From contig CATJWN010000025.1 of the NCBI GenBank assembly GCA_949745595.1, positions 1 through 59,851 on the forward strand: 59,851 nucleotides of DNA. Reading direction: 5' to 3'. Below are positions 8,072 to 16,574 of this stretch, piece after piece. The notes under the pieces are model-generated. The model saw only the letters and a list, made by a program, of their open reading frames with translations, did no database searches and was not told the origin of the DNA. The number at the start of each line of letters is the position of its first letter. Position 1 is the stretch's first letter. The translations under genes and the position numbers were made by a program. Source of the DNA: an uncultured Clostridia bacterium. GTDB lineage: Bacteria > Bacillota > Clostridia > TANB77 > CAG-508.

Positions 8072-8105
8072 TAGTTTTGATGTAGTAAACAAGAGATTGA
8101 ATATT

Positions 8106-8136
8106 AAAAAATGCACACTTAGGTGTGCATTTTTTG
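8106..8136 (+). terminator. Intrinsic terminator after pilin 1
   Basis: AAAAATGCACAC (8106-8117), loop TTAG, GTGTGCATTTTT (8122-8134) plus further T. A perfect stem and T tract separates the major pilin from the rest. Confidence 0.85.
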
Positions 8137-8167
8137 TAATTTTTTAAAGAATTAGGTAAAAAAGGTA

Positions 8168-8196
8168 TTGAAAAAAGAAAAGGCTTAATATATAAT
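8168..8196 (+). promoter_or_regulatory. Promoter P2 of the secretion locus
   Basis: TTGAAA (8168-8173), 17 bases, TATAAT (8191-8196), 35 bases before pilin 2. Nearly identical in layout to P1. Confidence 0.75.
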
Positions 8197-8231
8197 ATAT
8201 TTAAGAGATATGCGCAAAAGGAGGAAAACCT

Positions 8232-8606
8232 ATGAAAATAAAGGGAATAATGAAAATTGCGCTAGTGGTGTTAGTAATAGCCATGATATTTAGTAGTATA
8301 TCTTATGCGGACAATTTTGATTTCAGTGCGATAAATAATCAAACAGCAGAAGACAGTATAAAAACACCAATTAATGAAGCAGTTGGTGCAGTTATGGGTG
8401 TAATAAGAATTATTGCTACAGGTGTTGCAATAGTTATGATTGCTGTAGTAGCAATGAAATATATGATGGCAGCGCCAGGTGATAGAGCAGATATGAAAAA
8501 ATCATCTATACAATACGTAATTGGTGCTATAATTGTGTTTGGAGCTGCAAATATTTTAAAAGTGTTAGTTGATGCTTTTTCAAATGTAGCACCACCAGTA
8601 GGATAA
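8232..8606 (+). CDS. VirB2/TrbC-like pilin 2
   Basis: The 124-residue pilin has a signal peptide ending near SYA (residue 26) and two membrane helices around MMAAPGDRADMKKSSI. The loop motif AAPGD-(K/R)-AD matches pilin 1, while the N-terminal mature segment is different. The ribosome site is AAAGGAGG. First gene of the second transcription unit. Codon use is ordinary for this genome (ATA/ATT isoleucine), so expression is probably well below that of pilin 1. Confidence 0.82.
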   Translation: MKIKGIMKIALVVLVIAMIFSSISYADNFDFSAINNQTAEDSIKTPINEAVGAVMGVIRIIATGVAIVMIAVVAMKYMMAAPGDRADMKKSSIQYVIGAIIVFGAANILKVLVDAFSNVAPPVG

Positions 8607-8630
8607 TACATATTTTAGGAGGAAATGAAT

Positions 8631-8996
8631 ATGAAAAAATCTAAAATTATTAAGGCAGTTATTATAGCTTTGGCTATGGTAATGGTTATATCAAATGTAG
8701 CTTTAGCAACTGACTATGCTTCTTTGATAGATACTATGAAAGATGCTCCAGGAGATGACACTTTAAATAGTAGTGTACAAGGTATTGTTGGAGCAATTAT
8801 ATCAGTAACAAGAATTATTGCAGTAGGAGTTGCAATTATAATGCTTGCAGCAGTTGCAATGAAATATATGAGTTCAGCGCCTGGTGATAGAGCAGAAATA
8901 AAAAAACATGCTGTTATATATGTAGTAGGAGCGATTGTATTATTTGGTAGTGCAGGGATATTAAGTATTATTCAAAAATTTGCTGATAATATTTAA
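8631..8996 (+). CDS. VirB2/TrbC-like pilin 3
   Basis: The 121-residue pilin is started at the ATG at 8631, which is 8 bases after AGGAGG; the ATG at 8625 would be too close to that site. It has a signal peptide to about ALA (residue 25). The hairpin helices surround YMSSAPGDRAEIKKHAV, the closest match to the loop of pilin 1. It follows pilin 2 by 24 bases in the same unit. Confidence 0.82.
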   Translation: MKKSKIIKAVIIALAMVMVISNVALATDYASLIDTMKDAPGDDTLNSSVQGIVGAIISVTRIIAVGVAIIMLAAVAMKYMSSAPGDRAEIKKHAVIYVVGAIVLFGSAGILSIIQKFADNI

Positions 8997-9013
8997 TGTT
9001 GTAGAGGTTTATT

Positions 9014-9382
9014 ATGAAAAGTAAATTATTAAAAATAGGTGTAACATTATTAACAATAATGATTACATTATCTAATTTAATAGTGTTTGCAGGCGATGTA
9101 GATATAACAGGTACTTTTAATGGAGAAATTCCGGGTGATCTTAATGGAGCAGCAGGGGCAACTAGAGAAATATTAGGAATGATTCTTGATATTATCAGAA
9201 CTATTGGTATAGGTATTGCACTTATTATGCTTACATATATAGGTATCAAATTTATGCTGGCTTCACCAAACGAGAGAGCTAATATTAAGCAATATTCTAT
9301 GAATTTTATTATAGGTGCATTTATATTAGTAGGTGGTGTAGGTGTTTTGACAATTATTAAAAACTATGCTGTTGATATATAG
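9014..9382 (+). CDS. VirB2/TrbC-like pilin 4
   Basis: The 122-residue pilin has a signal peptide ending near VFA (residue 27), a glycine-rich mature start (GTFNGEIPGDLNGAAGA), and two membrane helices around MLASPNERANIKQYSM. The AAPGD loop of pilins 1-3 is here ASPNE, so it is a diverged copy. The ribosome site is only AGAGG, suggesting weaker translation than its neighbours. It is 17 bases after pilin 3. Confidence 0.8.
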   Translation: MKSKLLKIGVTLLTIMITLSNLIVFAGDVDITGTFNGEIPGDLNGAAGATREILGMILDIIRTIGIGIALIMLTYIGIKFMLASPNERANIKQYSMNFIIGAFILVGGVGVLTIIKNYAVDI

Positions 9383-9405
9383 TATTTGCTTAAAGGAGAT
9401 TAGTT

Positions 9406-9813
9406 ATGAAAATAAAAAGTATTGTTAAAATTTTGATTATGGTATTAATATGTTCAATGGTAATTTCATCACTATCTTATGTGTATGGTGCATCTACTAT
9501 GCAGGCAGTTACTGCAATGGATGAGATGGGAAGTAAAACTATTACAGATTCGTCAGGAGGTAAACTTGGTGGAATTATAAATGCTGTTATTGGTTTTGTG
9601 CAAATTGCAGGAACAGGTATTTCTATGATTATGGTTACTGTTTTAGGTATAAGATATATAATGGCAGCGCCAAGCGATAAAGCTGATGTAAAGAAACAAA
9701 TAGCTCCAATGGTAGTAGGTGCAATTGTATTATTTGGATCAGTGAATTTAGTAAATATAGTTGCGAAAATTGCAATGTCAACATTGGATAGTGCAGCACA
9801 ATCTGTTAATTAA
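9406..9813 (+). CDS. VirB2/TrbC-like pilin 5
   Basis: At 135 residues this is the longest of the six. It has a signal peptide to about VYG (residue 28), a mature start containing TMQAVTAMDEMGSKT, and membrane helices around IMAAPSDKADVKKQIAP. The C-terminus is extended (AMSTLDSAAQSVN). It is last in the second unit and is followed by a terminator. Confidence 0.8.
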   Translation: MKIKSIVKILIMVLICSMVISSLSYVYGASTMQAVTAMDEMGSKTITDSSGGKLGGIINAVIGFVQIAGTGISMIMVTVLGIRYIMAAPSDKADVKKQIAPMVVGAIVLFGSVNLVNIVAKIAMSTLDSAAQSVN

Positions 9814-9836
9814 TGAAAAAAATAATAGTAAATATA

Positions 9837-9870
9837 GGGGTGTTTCAAAGTTTTTTGAAGCACCCTTTTT
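9837..9870 (+). terminator. Intrinsic terminator after pilin 5
   Basis: GGGTGTTTCAAA pairs with TTTGAAGCACCC (one G-U) and is followed by TTTTT (9866-9870). It closes the pilin 2-5 unit. The remaining 9871-9975 holds no gene I can support. Confidence 0.8.
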
Positions 9871-9975
9871 GTATATTATGGAAAATCTGTTAATTACTTA
9901 CAAGGCAAAAGTTTCAGGAGTTAACAAACTTCAATGTTACATTTTAATTACATCTAGGTTTTTTTGCGAAAATTG

Positions 9976-10004
9976 TTGAAAAATTAAGTCTTTTTGAGTA
10001 TAAT
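9976..10004 (+). promoter_or_regulatory. Promoter P3 of the secretion locus (pilin 6 and machine genes)
   Basis: TTGAAA (9976-9981), 17 bases, TATAAT (9999-10004). It is the third promoter of the same design and stands ahead of the unit that runs from pilin 6 to the terminator at 31906. Confidence 0.75.
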
Positions 10005-10044
10005 GTATATAATGGACTAAATAGGTAAAAAAGAGGTGTGAACT

Positions 10045-10422
10045 ATGAGAAAATATATTATTAAAATAGCAATAATTATGATAGTTTCAATAATTGCAGT
10101 ATCTAATTTAACATTTGCTATTGATTTTGGTGATGCTGATGCATTTATTGGAAAAGGAGAAACGAATGCAAAGATTAGTGATTTGAATGAAGTAGCCAAA
10201 CCATTTACAGCTTTGGGTAATGTTCTTAGATTTATTGGTGTTGGTATTGTTGTAATAGCAACGACATATATGGGTATTTTATATATGATTTCACCACCAG
10301 AAAAACAAGCAAAATTAAAGCAGCAATTGATAGGACTAGTAGTGTCAGCAGTAGTTATTTTCGGTGGATATTATATTTGGAAGATATTAACAGTTGCATT
10401 AGACAATTTAACAACAGGCTAA
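10045..10422 (+). CDS. VirB2/TrbC-like pilin 6 (most diverged)
   Basis: The 125-residue protein has a signal peptide to about TFA (residue 25), a charged mature start (DFGDADAFIGKGETNAKIS) and two membrane helices around YMISPPEKQAKLKQQLI. The position of the proline-containing loop is conserved although its sequence is not (SPPEK for APGD). It leads the machine operon instead of sitting in the pilin cluster. It could be a minor or initiating subunit, an inference from position. Confidence 0.78.
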   Translation: MRKYIIKIAIIMIVSIIAVSNLTFAIDFGDADAFIGKGETNAKISDLNEVAKPFTALGNVLRFIGVGIVVIATTYMGILYMISPPEKQAKLKQQLIGLVVSAVVIFGGYYIWKILTVALDNLTTG

Positions 10423-10456
10423 TATAGATTAAAAAATACTAAGGAGGAACAACTAG

Positions 10457-10795
10457 ATGGGAACATATTACATACCTAGAAATTATAAGGGTGAAACAAG
10501 AATTTTATACATATTTACAGTAAAATCATTAGTAACAACTGCGATAGGAGCATTAGTAGGTTCAATATTCTACCTAATCTTTGCAGCTATGGCAATGAAA
10601 ATGGTTGGACTTATATTAATGGCTTTATTTGCAGTTATTGGTTGGGCAATAGGTGCTTTGAAAATACCAACTATTGTGGCAATACCTATTACTAAAAAAA
10701 TTGGCGGTGAGCCACTTGGTGAAATTATAATGAGATATATAAAATTCAAAAAGAATAAAAAAATCTATATGTATTATACAAAGGAGGAAAAGTAG
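10457..10795 (+). CDS. VirB3/PrgI-like membrane protein
   Basis: The 112-residue protein has the plan of PrgI and VirB3 proteins: a short cytoplasmic start YYIPRNYKGETRILYIF, two closely spaced membrane helices (about residues 22-43 and 47-66), then a basic cytoplasmic tail ending KKIYMYYTKEEK. In conjugation systems this protein sits beside and binds VirB4, and here it lies directly before the VirB4 genes with its stop abutting the next start. Ribosome site AAGGAGG. Confidence 0.75.
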   Translation: MGTYYIPRNYKGETRILYIFTVKSLVTTAIGALVGSIFYLIFAAMAMKMVGLILMALFAVIGWAIGALKIPTIVAIPITKKIGGEPLGEIIMRYIKFKKNKKIYMYYTKEEK

Positions 10796-12088
10796 ATGGG
10801 AGCAATTATTCCAGTACTTAAATTATCAATATACGTTATCATAGGTATAATGTTACTTTTAGTTTTATTATATTTCTATTTAATGAAACCAAAAGTAGAA
10901 AAGAAATCGAATGAACCAGAGCTTATTGAAGTTGATTCACAGATAGAAGAGGAAAAGGCTAAAAGAAAAGAGCAAGACTTTGGTAGATTTCATGGAGATT
11001 TAACTAGAGAATCAATTTTTGATTTTATGGAATTTGACGAAATTGTTGATGATATGATTATAAGAAAAAAAGGTACTCAATACATAATGGTTATCCAATG
11101 TAATGGTGTAAATTATGATCTTATGTCTGAGCAAGAAAAGATAGGCGTAGAAGAAGGTTTCGTACAATTTTTAAACACACTTAGATTTCCAATCCAATTG
11201 TATATACAAAGTAGAACTTTAAATTTAAGAGATATTATTGATGATTATAAACAAAGAGTAGATAGCTTGGCAAATGACATTGAGAAAGTTGATGTAAAGA
11301 TTGCACAAGCACATGCGAAAAATAATAGAGCTTTGAAAGAAAAATTGGAGTTTGAAAAAAGAAGAAAAATCAATGTATTAGAGTATGGTATAGATATTAC
11401 AGATTATGTTGAAAAATTAAGTTCTAACAAAAATGTATTACAACAAAGAACTTATGTAGTAGTTTCTTACTATACAGCAGAAATTGGTGGAGGACTTGAT
11501 AAATACTCTAAAGATGAAATTGATAATATGTGTTTCTCAGAGTTATATACGAGATGTCAAAATATTGCCAGTGCTTTAGGAACATCAGGAATTACAAGTA
11601 AAATACTTGATTCAGAAGAATTAGCAGAATTATTGTATGTTGCATATAACAGAGATGAATCAGAGTTATTAACATTTACAAAAGCTTTAGATTCACAATA
11701 TGATGCATTATATAGTTCAGGTAAAGATGTAATCCAAAAGAAACAAGAGAAACTAGATCAAGAAATAAATATTGCTGCAATTGACATTGCAACAGATAGT
11801 ATCTTAAAAGCTGATAAGAGAAAACAATTAGAAGATTTACAAAAAATGCAAGATTTAGCTATTAAGAACGAGAAGATACAAGAGAAAGCATTAGATTTAT
11901 TAGGAGCATATGAGGAGCAATTAAATCCAAGAGTATATGAACTTGCACAAGATGAAATTAAAAATCATGAAGCTTTAAAAACAAAAGAAAATCCTAAAAA
12001 ACCTACAGAACAAGAAGTAGCTGCACAGAAAGTGGCTAGCGAAGCTCCAAGAAAGAAAATCATTAGGAGAAGAAAAACAGAAGAGTAA
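10796..12088 (+). CDS. Membrane-anchored VirB4 N-terminal domain protein (split VirB4)
   Basis: The 430-residue protein has one N-terminal membrane helix (about 8-29). A soluble domain resembles the N-terminal half of VirB4/TraC-type ATPases (FHGDLTRESIFDFMEFDEI, IQCNGVNYDLMSEQEK, FLNTLRFPIQLYIQSR). A long coiled coil (about 150-195 and 320-390) and a basic tail KKIIRRRKTEE follow. It has no Walker motifs. Start and stop abut VirB3 and VirB4. A separate anchored N-terminal domain plus an ATPase is an uncommon arrangement; it may recruit the ATPase to the membrane. The assignment rests on order and weak sequence pattern. Confidence 0.65.
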   Translation: MGAIIPVLKLSIYVIIGIMLLLVLLYFYLMKPKVEKKSNEPELIEVDSQIEEEKAKRKEQDFGRFHGDLTRESIFDFMEFDEIVDDMIIRKKGTQYIMVIQCNGVNYDLMSEQEKIGVEEGFVQFLNTLRFPIQLYIQSRTLNLRDIIDDYKQRVDSLANDIEKVDVKIAQAHAKNNRALKEKLEFEKRRKINVLEYGIDITDYVEKLSSNKNVLQQRTYVVVSYYTAEIGGGLDKYSKDEIDNMCFSELYTRCQNIASALGTSGITSKILDSEELAELLYVAYNRDESELLTFTKALDSQYDALYSSGKDVIQKKQEKLDQEINIAAIDIATDSILKADKRKQLEDLQKMQDLAIKNEKIQEKALDLLGAYEEQLNPRVYELAQDEIKNHEALKTKENPKKPTEQEVAAQKVASEAPRKKIIRRRKTEE

Positions 12089-12106
12089 AATATAGGAGGT
12101 TGAAAA

Positions 12107-14104
12107 ATGTTTGGTAGTAAAAAGACTGAAAACAGAGTAAACGAATTAGAATCTAATCCAGTTGAAACTAAAAACGGCATTTTCAAAAAAAATGAAAAAA
12201 ATATAAAGGGTTTAATTGCACCGGGAGGAATTGATGCTAGTTATACCAATCATATAGAGATTGCTTCTTCAAGAACAAGATATGCAAGAAGTATGATAGT
12301 AGCTAATCTACCAAGAATGTGTACTTTCCCAGAGTTCTTAAGAGGAATGTATACTTTTGGAGATTTGAATGTTTCTGTATTTATAAATCCAATTAGTGAA
12401 GCAAGTTCACAAACAGATTTGAACAGAACAATTAATGAGTTAGAGTCTGAAAGATGCGTTGCTGTAGATAGAGGTGATATCAACAGAGAGAGAATTTTAG
12501 CACAAAAAAGAGCAGAGGCTGAAGAGCTTCGTGATGCTATTGCAGCAGGTTTTAATAAATTATATGATTCATCAATTATTGCAACATTATTTGCTTATAG
12601 TGTTGATGAATTAGACAAGTACACAGAATTGTTATCAAGCGAAATGTCAAAGAGTTTGATTGATATTAAACCAGCTTGGGCATTACAAGATGAAGCATTT
12701 AGATCAAATATGCCATTTTGTGATAATAAGATATCAAAATCACACACATTTGATAGAAGGGCTATGTCAACAGTTTTCCCATTCTTTATATCAGATGTAG
12801 GGCATGAAGATGGAATTCCTTTAGGATTTAACAAACAAACAGGTCTTCCTGTTTTATATAACAACTTTAGTTCAAAACTTACTAACTACAACATGGTTGT
12901 ATTTGGTAAGTCTGGTGCTGGTAAATCTGTTACAATAAAAACAATTACAGCTCGTTCTTCAATATTAATGGGAATTGAGAGTTTAGCACTAGATGCCGAG
13001 GGTGAGTATGGAGTTGTTGCTGAATCACTTGGAGGAGTAAATGTTGTTATAAGTCCAACATCAAAGACAGTTATTAATCTTTTTGATATAGAGCCAGAAA
13101 CAACAAAAGACGAAATTACAGGTAGAGAAAGAACTGTTCTAAACGTTGAAAATAAAGTAGAAGACGTTACACAAGGTTTACTTACAATGTCAAGAGGTAG
13201 TACAAAGAGTACAGAGGTTAATGAGCTTACAAAGCAAATTATATCTGAATCTGTTGCAGAAGAATATGCAGCACTTGGTATTAACTCAAATGTAGAGAGT
13301 TTATATCAACGTCAAATGAATGGTACAGTAGATATGACACAAAACTATTTAGGTAGAACAAAAAAAGATATGCCTACAATAGGTTCTTGGTACAGAAGAA
13401 TTTGTAGAAAAGCTCAAGAAAACGAGAACCCTGATTATAGATTCCATTATAGTTACTTAGTAAAAGTTATGAAACAATATGTTAGAGAATATAATGGACA
13501 AATGGCTTATTTTGATGGACAATCTACTTTTGAATTATTAGACGGAGTTCCATTTATTAACTTAGATATTTCTCAACTTGAAGAGAGATTTGCAAGACCA
13601 CTTGCACAACAAATATTACTTTCTTGGGTTTGGGAAAAATATGTAAAGAAAAACAGTGAAGATAAAGCTAAAGCTGCTAAAAAGAGGGTATTAGTCGATG
13701 AGGCATGGATGCTTCTTCCATACCCAGAGGCAGTAGATTTCTTAAATACAATGGCTAGACGTGCCAGAAAGAGAAATGTATCTTTAGCAGTTATTTCACA
13801 GAAATTCCAAGATTTTTATGAAAAACAAGAATGTCAAGCAGTTTTAACATCTGCTGAGACAAAATTGTTCTTATCACAGGATAAAGCAGAGATCGAATAC
13901 TTAAGAGAAGTTTTTAAATTAAGTGAAGGTGAAGCAGGTTTCTTAGTAACTTGTGGAAGAGGTGAAGGCTTACTAAAAGTTGGTGGAGATTCAGCTATTA
14001 TTGCAATTCAACCAACTAAGAAAGAATTTGAATTCGTTGAAACGAACCTTACAAAACAAGCGCAAATGGAAAAAGCAAAAAGAGAAGCAGAGGAAAATGG
14101 ATAG
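12107..14104 (+). CDS. VirB4/TraC-like secretion ATPase
   Basis: The 665-residue cytoplasmic ATPase has Walker A GKSGAGKS at 267-274 and Walker B at about 528-532 (D531-E532). The family hallmarks DEAWMLLPYPEAVDFL and ARRARKRNVSLAVISQKFQDF are present, as is the conserved LFLSQDKAEIEYL. No membrane segment is seen. This is the energy source of type IV secretion systems and the most secure marker of the locus. It lies between the split N-terminal protein and the first VirB6-like gene, with gaps of 18 and 12 bases. Confidence 0.93.
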   Translation: MFGSKKTENRVNELESNPVETKNGIFKKNEKNIKGLIAPGGIDASYTNHIEIASSRTRYARSMIVANLPRMCTFPEFLRGMYTFGDLNVSVFINPISEASSQTDLNRTINELESERCVAVDRGDINRERILAQKRAEAEELRDAIAAGFNKLYDSSIIATLFAYSVDELDKYTELLSSEMSKSLIDIKPAWALQDEAFRSNMPFCDNKISKSHTFDRRAMSTVFPFFISDVGHEDGIPLGFNKQTGLPVLYNNFSSKLTNYNMVVFGKSGAGKSVTIKTITARSSILMGIESLALDAEGEYGVVAESLGGVNVVISPTSKTVINLFDIEPETTKDEITGRERTVLNVENKVEDVTQGLLTMSRGSTKSTEVNELTKQIISESVAEEYAALGINSNVESLYQRQMNGTVDMTQNYLGRTKKDMPTIGSWYRRICRKAQENENPDYRFHYSYLVKVMKQYVREYNGQMAYFDGQSTFELLDGVPFINLDISQLEERFARPLAQQILLSWVWEKYVKKNSEDKAKAAKKRVLVDEAWMLLPYPEAVDFLNTMARRARKRNVSLAVISQKFQDFYEKQECQAVLTSAETKLFLSQDKAEIEYLREVFKLSEGEAGFLVTCGRGEGLLKVGGDSAIIAIQPTKKEFEFVETNLTKQAQMEKAKREAEENG

Positions 14105-14116
14105 TAGAGGAAGTTT

Positions 14117-15367
14117 ATGAAGAAGAAATTAGTAGCTATACTACTTGTTATAGTATTAGTATTTAATTTCATATGTGCGTGTCCAGGATATGCAGGTGAA
14201 CCAGATGATGAAGGTAGTATCCTTCCATCATCTAACGGAGAAGGTCAAGTTACTGCTGAGCAGGCAGAAGGTTTGATAAATAATGGAACGCCGACAAGTG
14301 GTGGAAGTATAAGTGTATCAGATGTCGTGATTGGATTTATATTTCAAGTGATAGCAATGATGCTTAATTCATTTCCAATGTCTATACATGTTATGCTAAA
14401 TGCGATTACAACAAACCCAGATTCTTCAGAAAGCTGGTTTGATCAGGAGAGTATATCAGCATGGGCATTGCCAATACCATCAGCTTTAAACGCTGAGAAA
14501 TTTTTTACAATTCAAAGAACTGTTTTTAATGAAGTAGCACTATTTAATAATGATATATTTGATTTGGATGCAACTTATACTGTAGGTACAGGAGCTCATG
14601 AGCAAACTATAAATCAATCAGAACCTATAATAAAATTAAAAGAGAGTGCAGCAGGTTGGTATTATACTTGTAGATTGCTTGCAATGATAATAAACTTGTT
14701 GGTACTTATGTATGTAGGTATTAGAATGGCTATATCTACTGTTGCATCAGAAGAAGCAAGATACAAGAAGATGCTTATAGATTGGGCAGCAAGTATGGTA
14801 ATACTTTTCTTTTTACATTATATAATGTCATTTGCAATTATGTTAGGAAATTCAGTATTAGACATTATCTATAATTTAAGAGAAGGAATGGGTGCCGAAG
14901 GCTTTGAGATAACGATTATAGGAAAAGTTTATAATGCTATATATGAAAAATCTGGTATGCAAGTATTTATGTATTCATGTTTTTATTGGGTACTTATATT
15001 CTTACTTATAAAATTCTTTTTAACATATTTGAAAAGGGTATTATCTACTATGTTTTTAACAATTATTGCACCATTTATAACTGTTACATATCCAATAGAT
15101 AAGATGGGCGATGGTAGAGCTCAAGCTTTTGATGCATGGTGGAAGGAATATATAATAAATATAGCAATACAACCAATACATGCGGCTATATATTTAGTAT
15201 TTGTATTTTCAGCAGGAACGATAGCAGAAAAATCACCTTTTATAGCAATGATATTCTTATTATGTTTAGGAAGAATAGAGAAGATTGTTAGAAGTATCTT
15301 TGGTGTAGCAGATTCAATTTCAATTCATAATGTTAATGACGAAATGAAAAAAGGTGGAAAGGGTTAA
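14117..15367 (+). CDS. VirB6-like polytopic membrane protein A
   Basis: The 416-residue protein has a signal peptide (to about GYA, residue 28), a polar extracellular start and about six membrane helices. The core it shares with the proteins at 18104 and 22229 is AGWYYT-R at about 177, then YVGIRMAIS, YKKMLIDW, LHYIM, and later IAPFITVTYPIDK with a following WWKEY. This core is the VirB6/TrbL-like channel part. It ends shortly after the core, so it is the tail-less paralogue. It overlaps no neighbour but is 6 bases from the next gene. Confidence 0.75.
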   Translation: MKKKLVAILLVIVLVFNFICACPGYAGEPDDEGSILPSSNGEGQVTAEQAEGLINNGTPTSGGSISVSDVVIGFIFQVIAMMLNSFPMSIHVMLNAITTNPDSSESWFDQESISAWALPIPSALNAEKFFTIQRTVFNEVALFNNDIFDLDATYTVGTGAHEQTINQSEPIIKLKESAAGWYYTCRLLAMIINLLVLMYVGIRMAISTVASEEARYKKMLIDWAASMVILFFLHYIMSFAIMLGNSVLDIIYNLREGMGAEGFEITIIGKVYNAIYEKSGMQVFMYSCFYWVLIFLLIKFFLTYLKRVLSTMFLTIIAPFITVTYPIDKMGDGRAQAFDAWWKEYIINIAIQPIHAAIYLVFVFSAGTIAEKSPFIAMIFLLCLGRIEKIVRSIFGVADSISIHNVNDEMKKGGKG

Positions 15368-15373
15368 TAGTGT

Positions 15374-16573
15374 ATGAAGGCTAACAACAGAAAAGCTAAG
15401 TTTATAGTTGTAGCAGCTATTATAATGTTAGGTATATTATTAATGGCTATTCAGATGGTATTAATCTTTGCTGAAGGTGATACGCCTGAAGGCACTCAGA
15501 ATAATATTCAAGTAAGCACTGGAATAAGCGGTTCAAATACAAAGACTAATTCAATAAAAGAAATTATAGAAAATGCTGGTTCAAAATATATAAATCTAGA
15601 AAGAAAAGTGTATACAAATATCTATGCTAATTTTAAAAACGATTTATACGATAAAAATGGGAAAAGTAATGAAAAGTATTTTAATGATATTATAGCTCAA
15701 ATTGTAGATTTAGAAAAAAATAGTTTTTACCTAATAGATAATGAAAAAAATATAAAGATATTTGTATTTTATGATAAAGAAAAAGAAAATTACAAAATAA
15801 AAATAAATGATGTTGATAATTTTTATGATGAAACTGATGGCGAAACCTATGTAGGTATAGAGAATACTAAAATTGTAAAGAGCGCGAACTTTGCTGTAAT
15901 AAATGATTTATATAATTCATTATATCTACATGGAATGGCATTTGCAAATACAATTATTGTTACCTCTGAAAGAGAAGAGCTTTATAATGGATATTATAGA
16001 TATCCAGCGGAACATATAATAGCAAAAATAAGTAATTCAAAAGTTTTAAATCTTATTTTTGATGAAGATTATGAAGAGCCTATTGCAACGTCTTCTATTT
16101 ATGCAAATACAAAGTTAGAAGATATTGAGAAGAAATTTAAAAATACAAGTTATGGCAGTAGCAGAGAGGGATACTTATGTTATAGGACTTCATCAGAATA
16201 TGTATTCTTATATGGTGATGAGGTATCAATATATCCTTATAAATACCAAGAAAATGAGTATTTTGATGAATATCTTTCAGACTACTGTGCAACTGGTGAT
16301 TTAGATAAATTAGTTTTGGATTTTACTACTAGATGGTCAAGCTATTTCGAGTTTGAATATGATGCGGAAAATCAGAATTTGAAACTTACATTCCCAACTA
16401 GAGGAATTGCAATGGACATAATAGGAAATAACTCAAAAGGGATAACAATTTACAATAACTATTATCTTACAGATACAGTAAAAGAATTAATTAAAAATAA
16501 CAAAATTACTTTAGAGTCTGATAAAGATTTACTTCTTATTACAGAACAAAAAAGAAGAGAAAGTATGAAATAA
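15374..16573 (+). CDS. Single-pass anchored protein, unknown family (paralogue of next gene)
   Basis: The 399-residue protein has one membrane helix (about 11-33) and a large exported, tyrosine- and asparagine-rich domain. The segments SIKEIIENAGSKY, KYFNDIIAQIV and LTFPTRGIAMDI have clear counterparts in the next protein (TIKELVEHYGCKY, EYFNTIIKDIA, AFPNRGVEIKL). The two genes are therefore an old tandem duplication. No catalytic motif is visible. The position between VirB6-like genes suggests an accessory part of the machine outside the membrane. Confidence 0.7.
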   Translation: MKANNRKAKFIVVAAIIMLGILLMAIQMVLIFAEGDTPEGTQNNIQVSTGISGSNTKTNSIKEIIENAGSKYINLERKVYTNIYANFKNDLYDKNGKSNEKYFNDIIAQIVDLEKNSFYLIDNEKNIKIFVFYDKEKENYKIKINDVDNFYDETDGETYVGIENTKIVKSANFAVINDLYNSLYLHGMAFANTIIVTSEREELYNGYYRYPAEHIIAKISNSKVLNLIFDEDYEEPIATSSIYANTKLEDIEKKFKNTSYGSSREGYLCYRTSSEYVFLYGDEVSIYPYKYQENEYFDEYLSDYCATGDLDKLVLDFTTRWSSYFEFEYDAENQNLKLTFPTRGIAMDIIGNNSKGITIYNNYYLTDTVKELIKNNKITLESDKDLLLITEQKRRESMK

Positions 16574-16574
16574 T

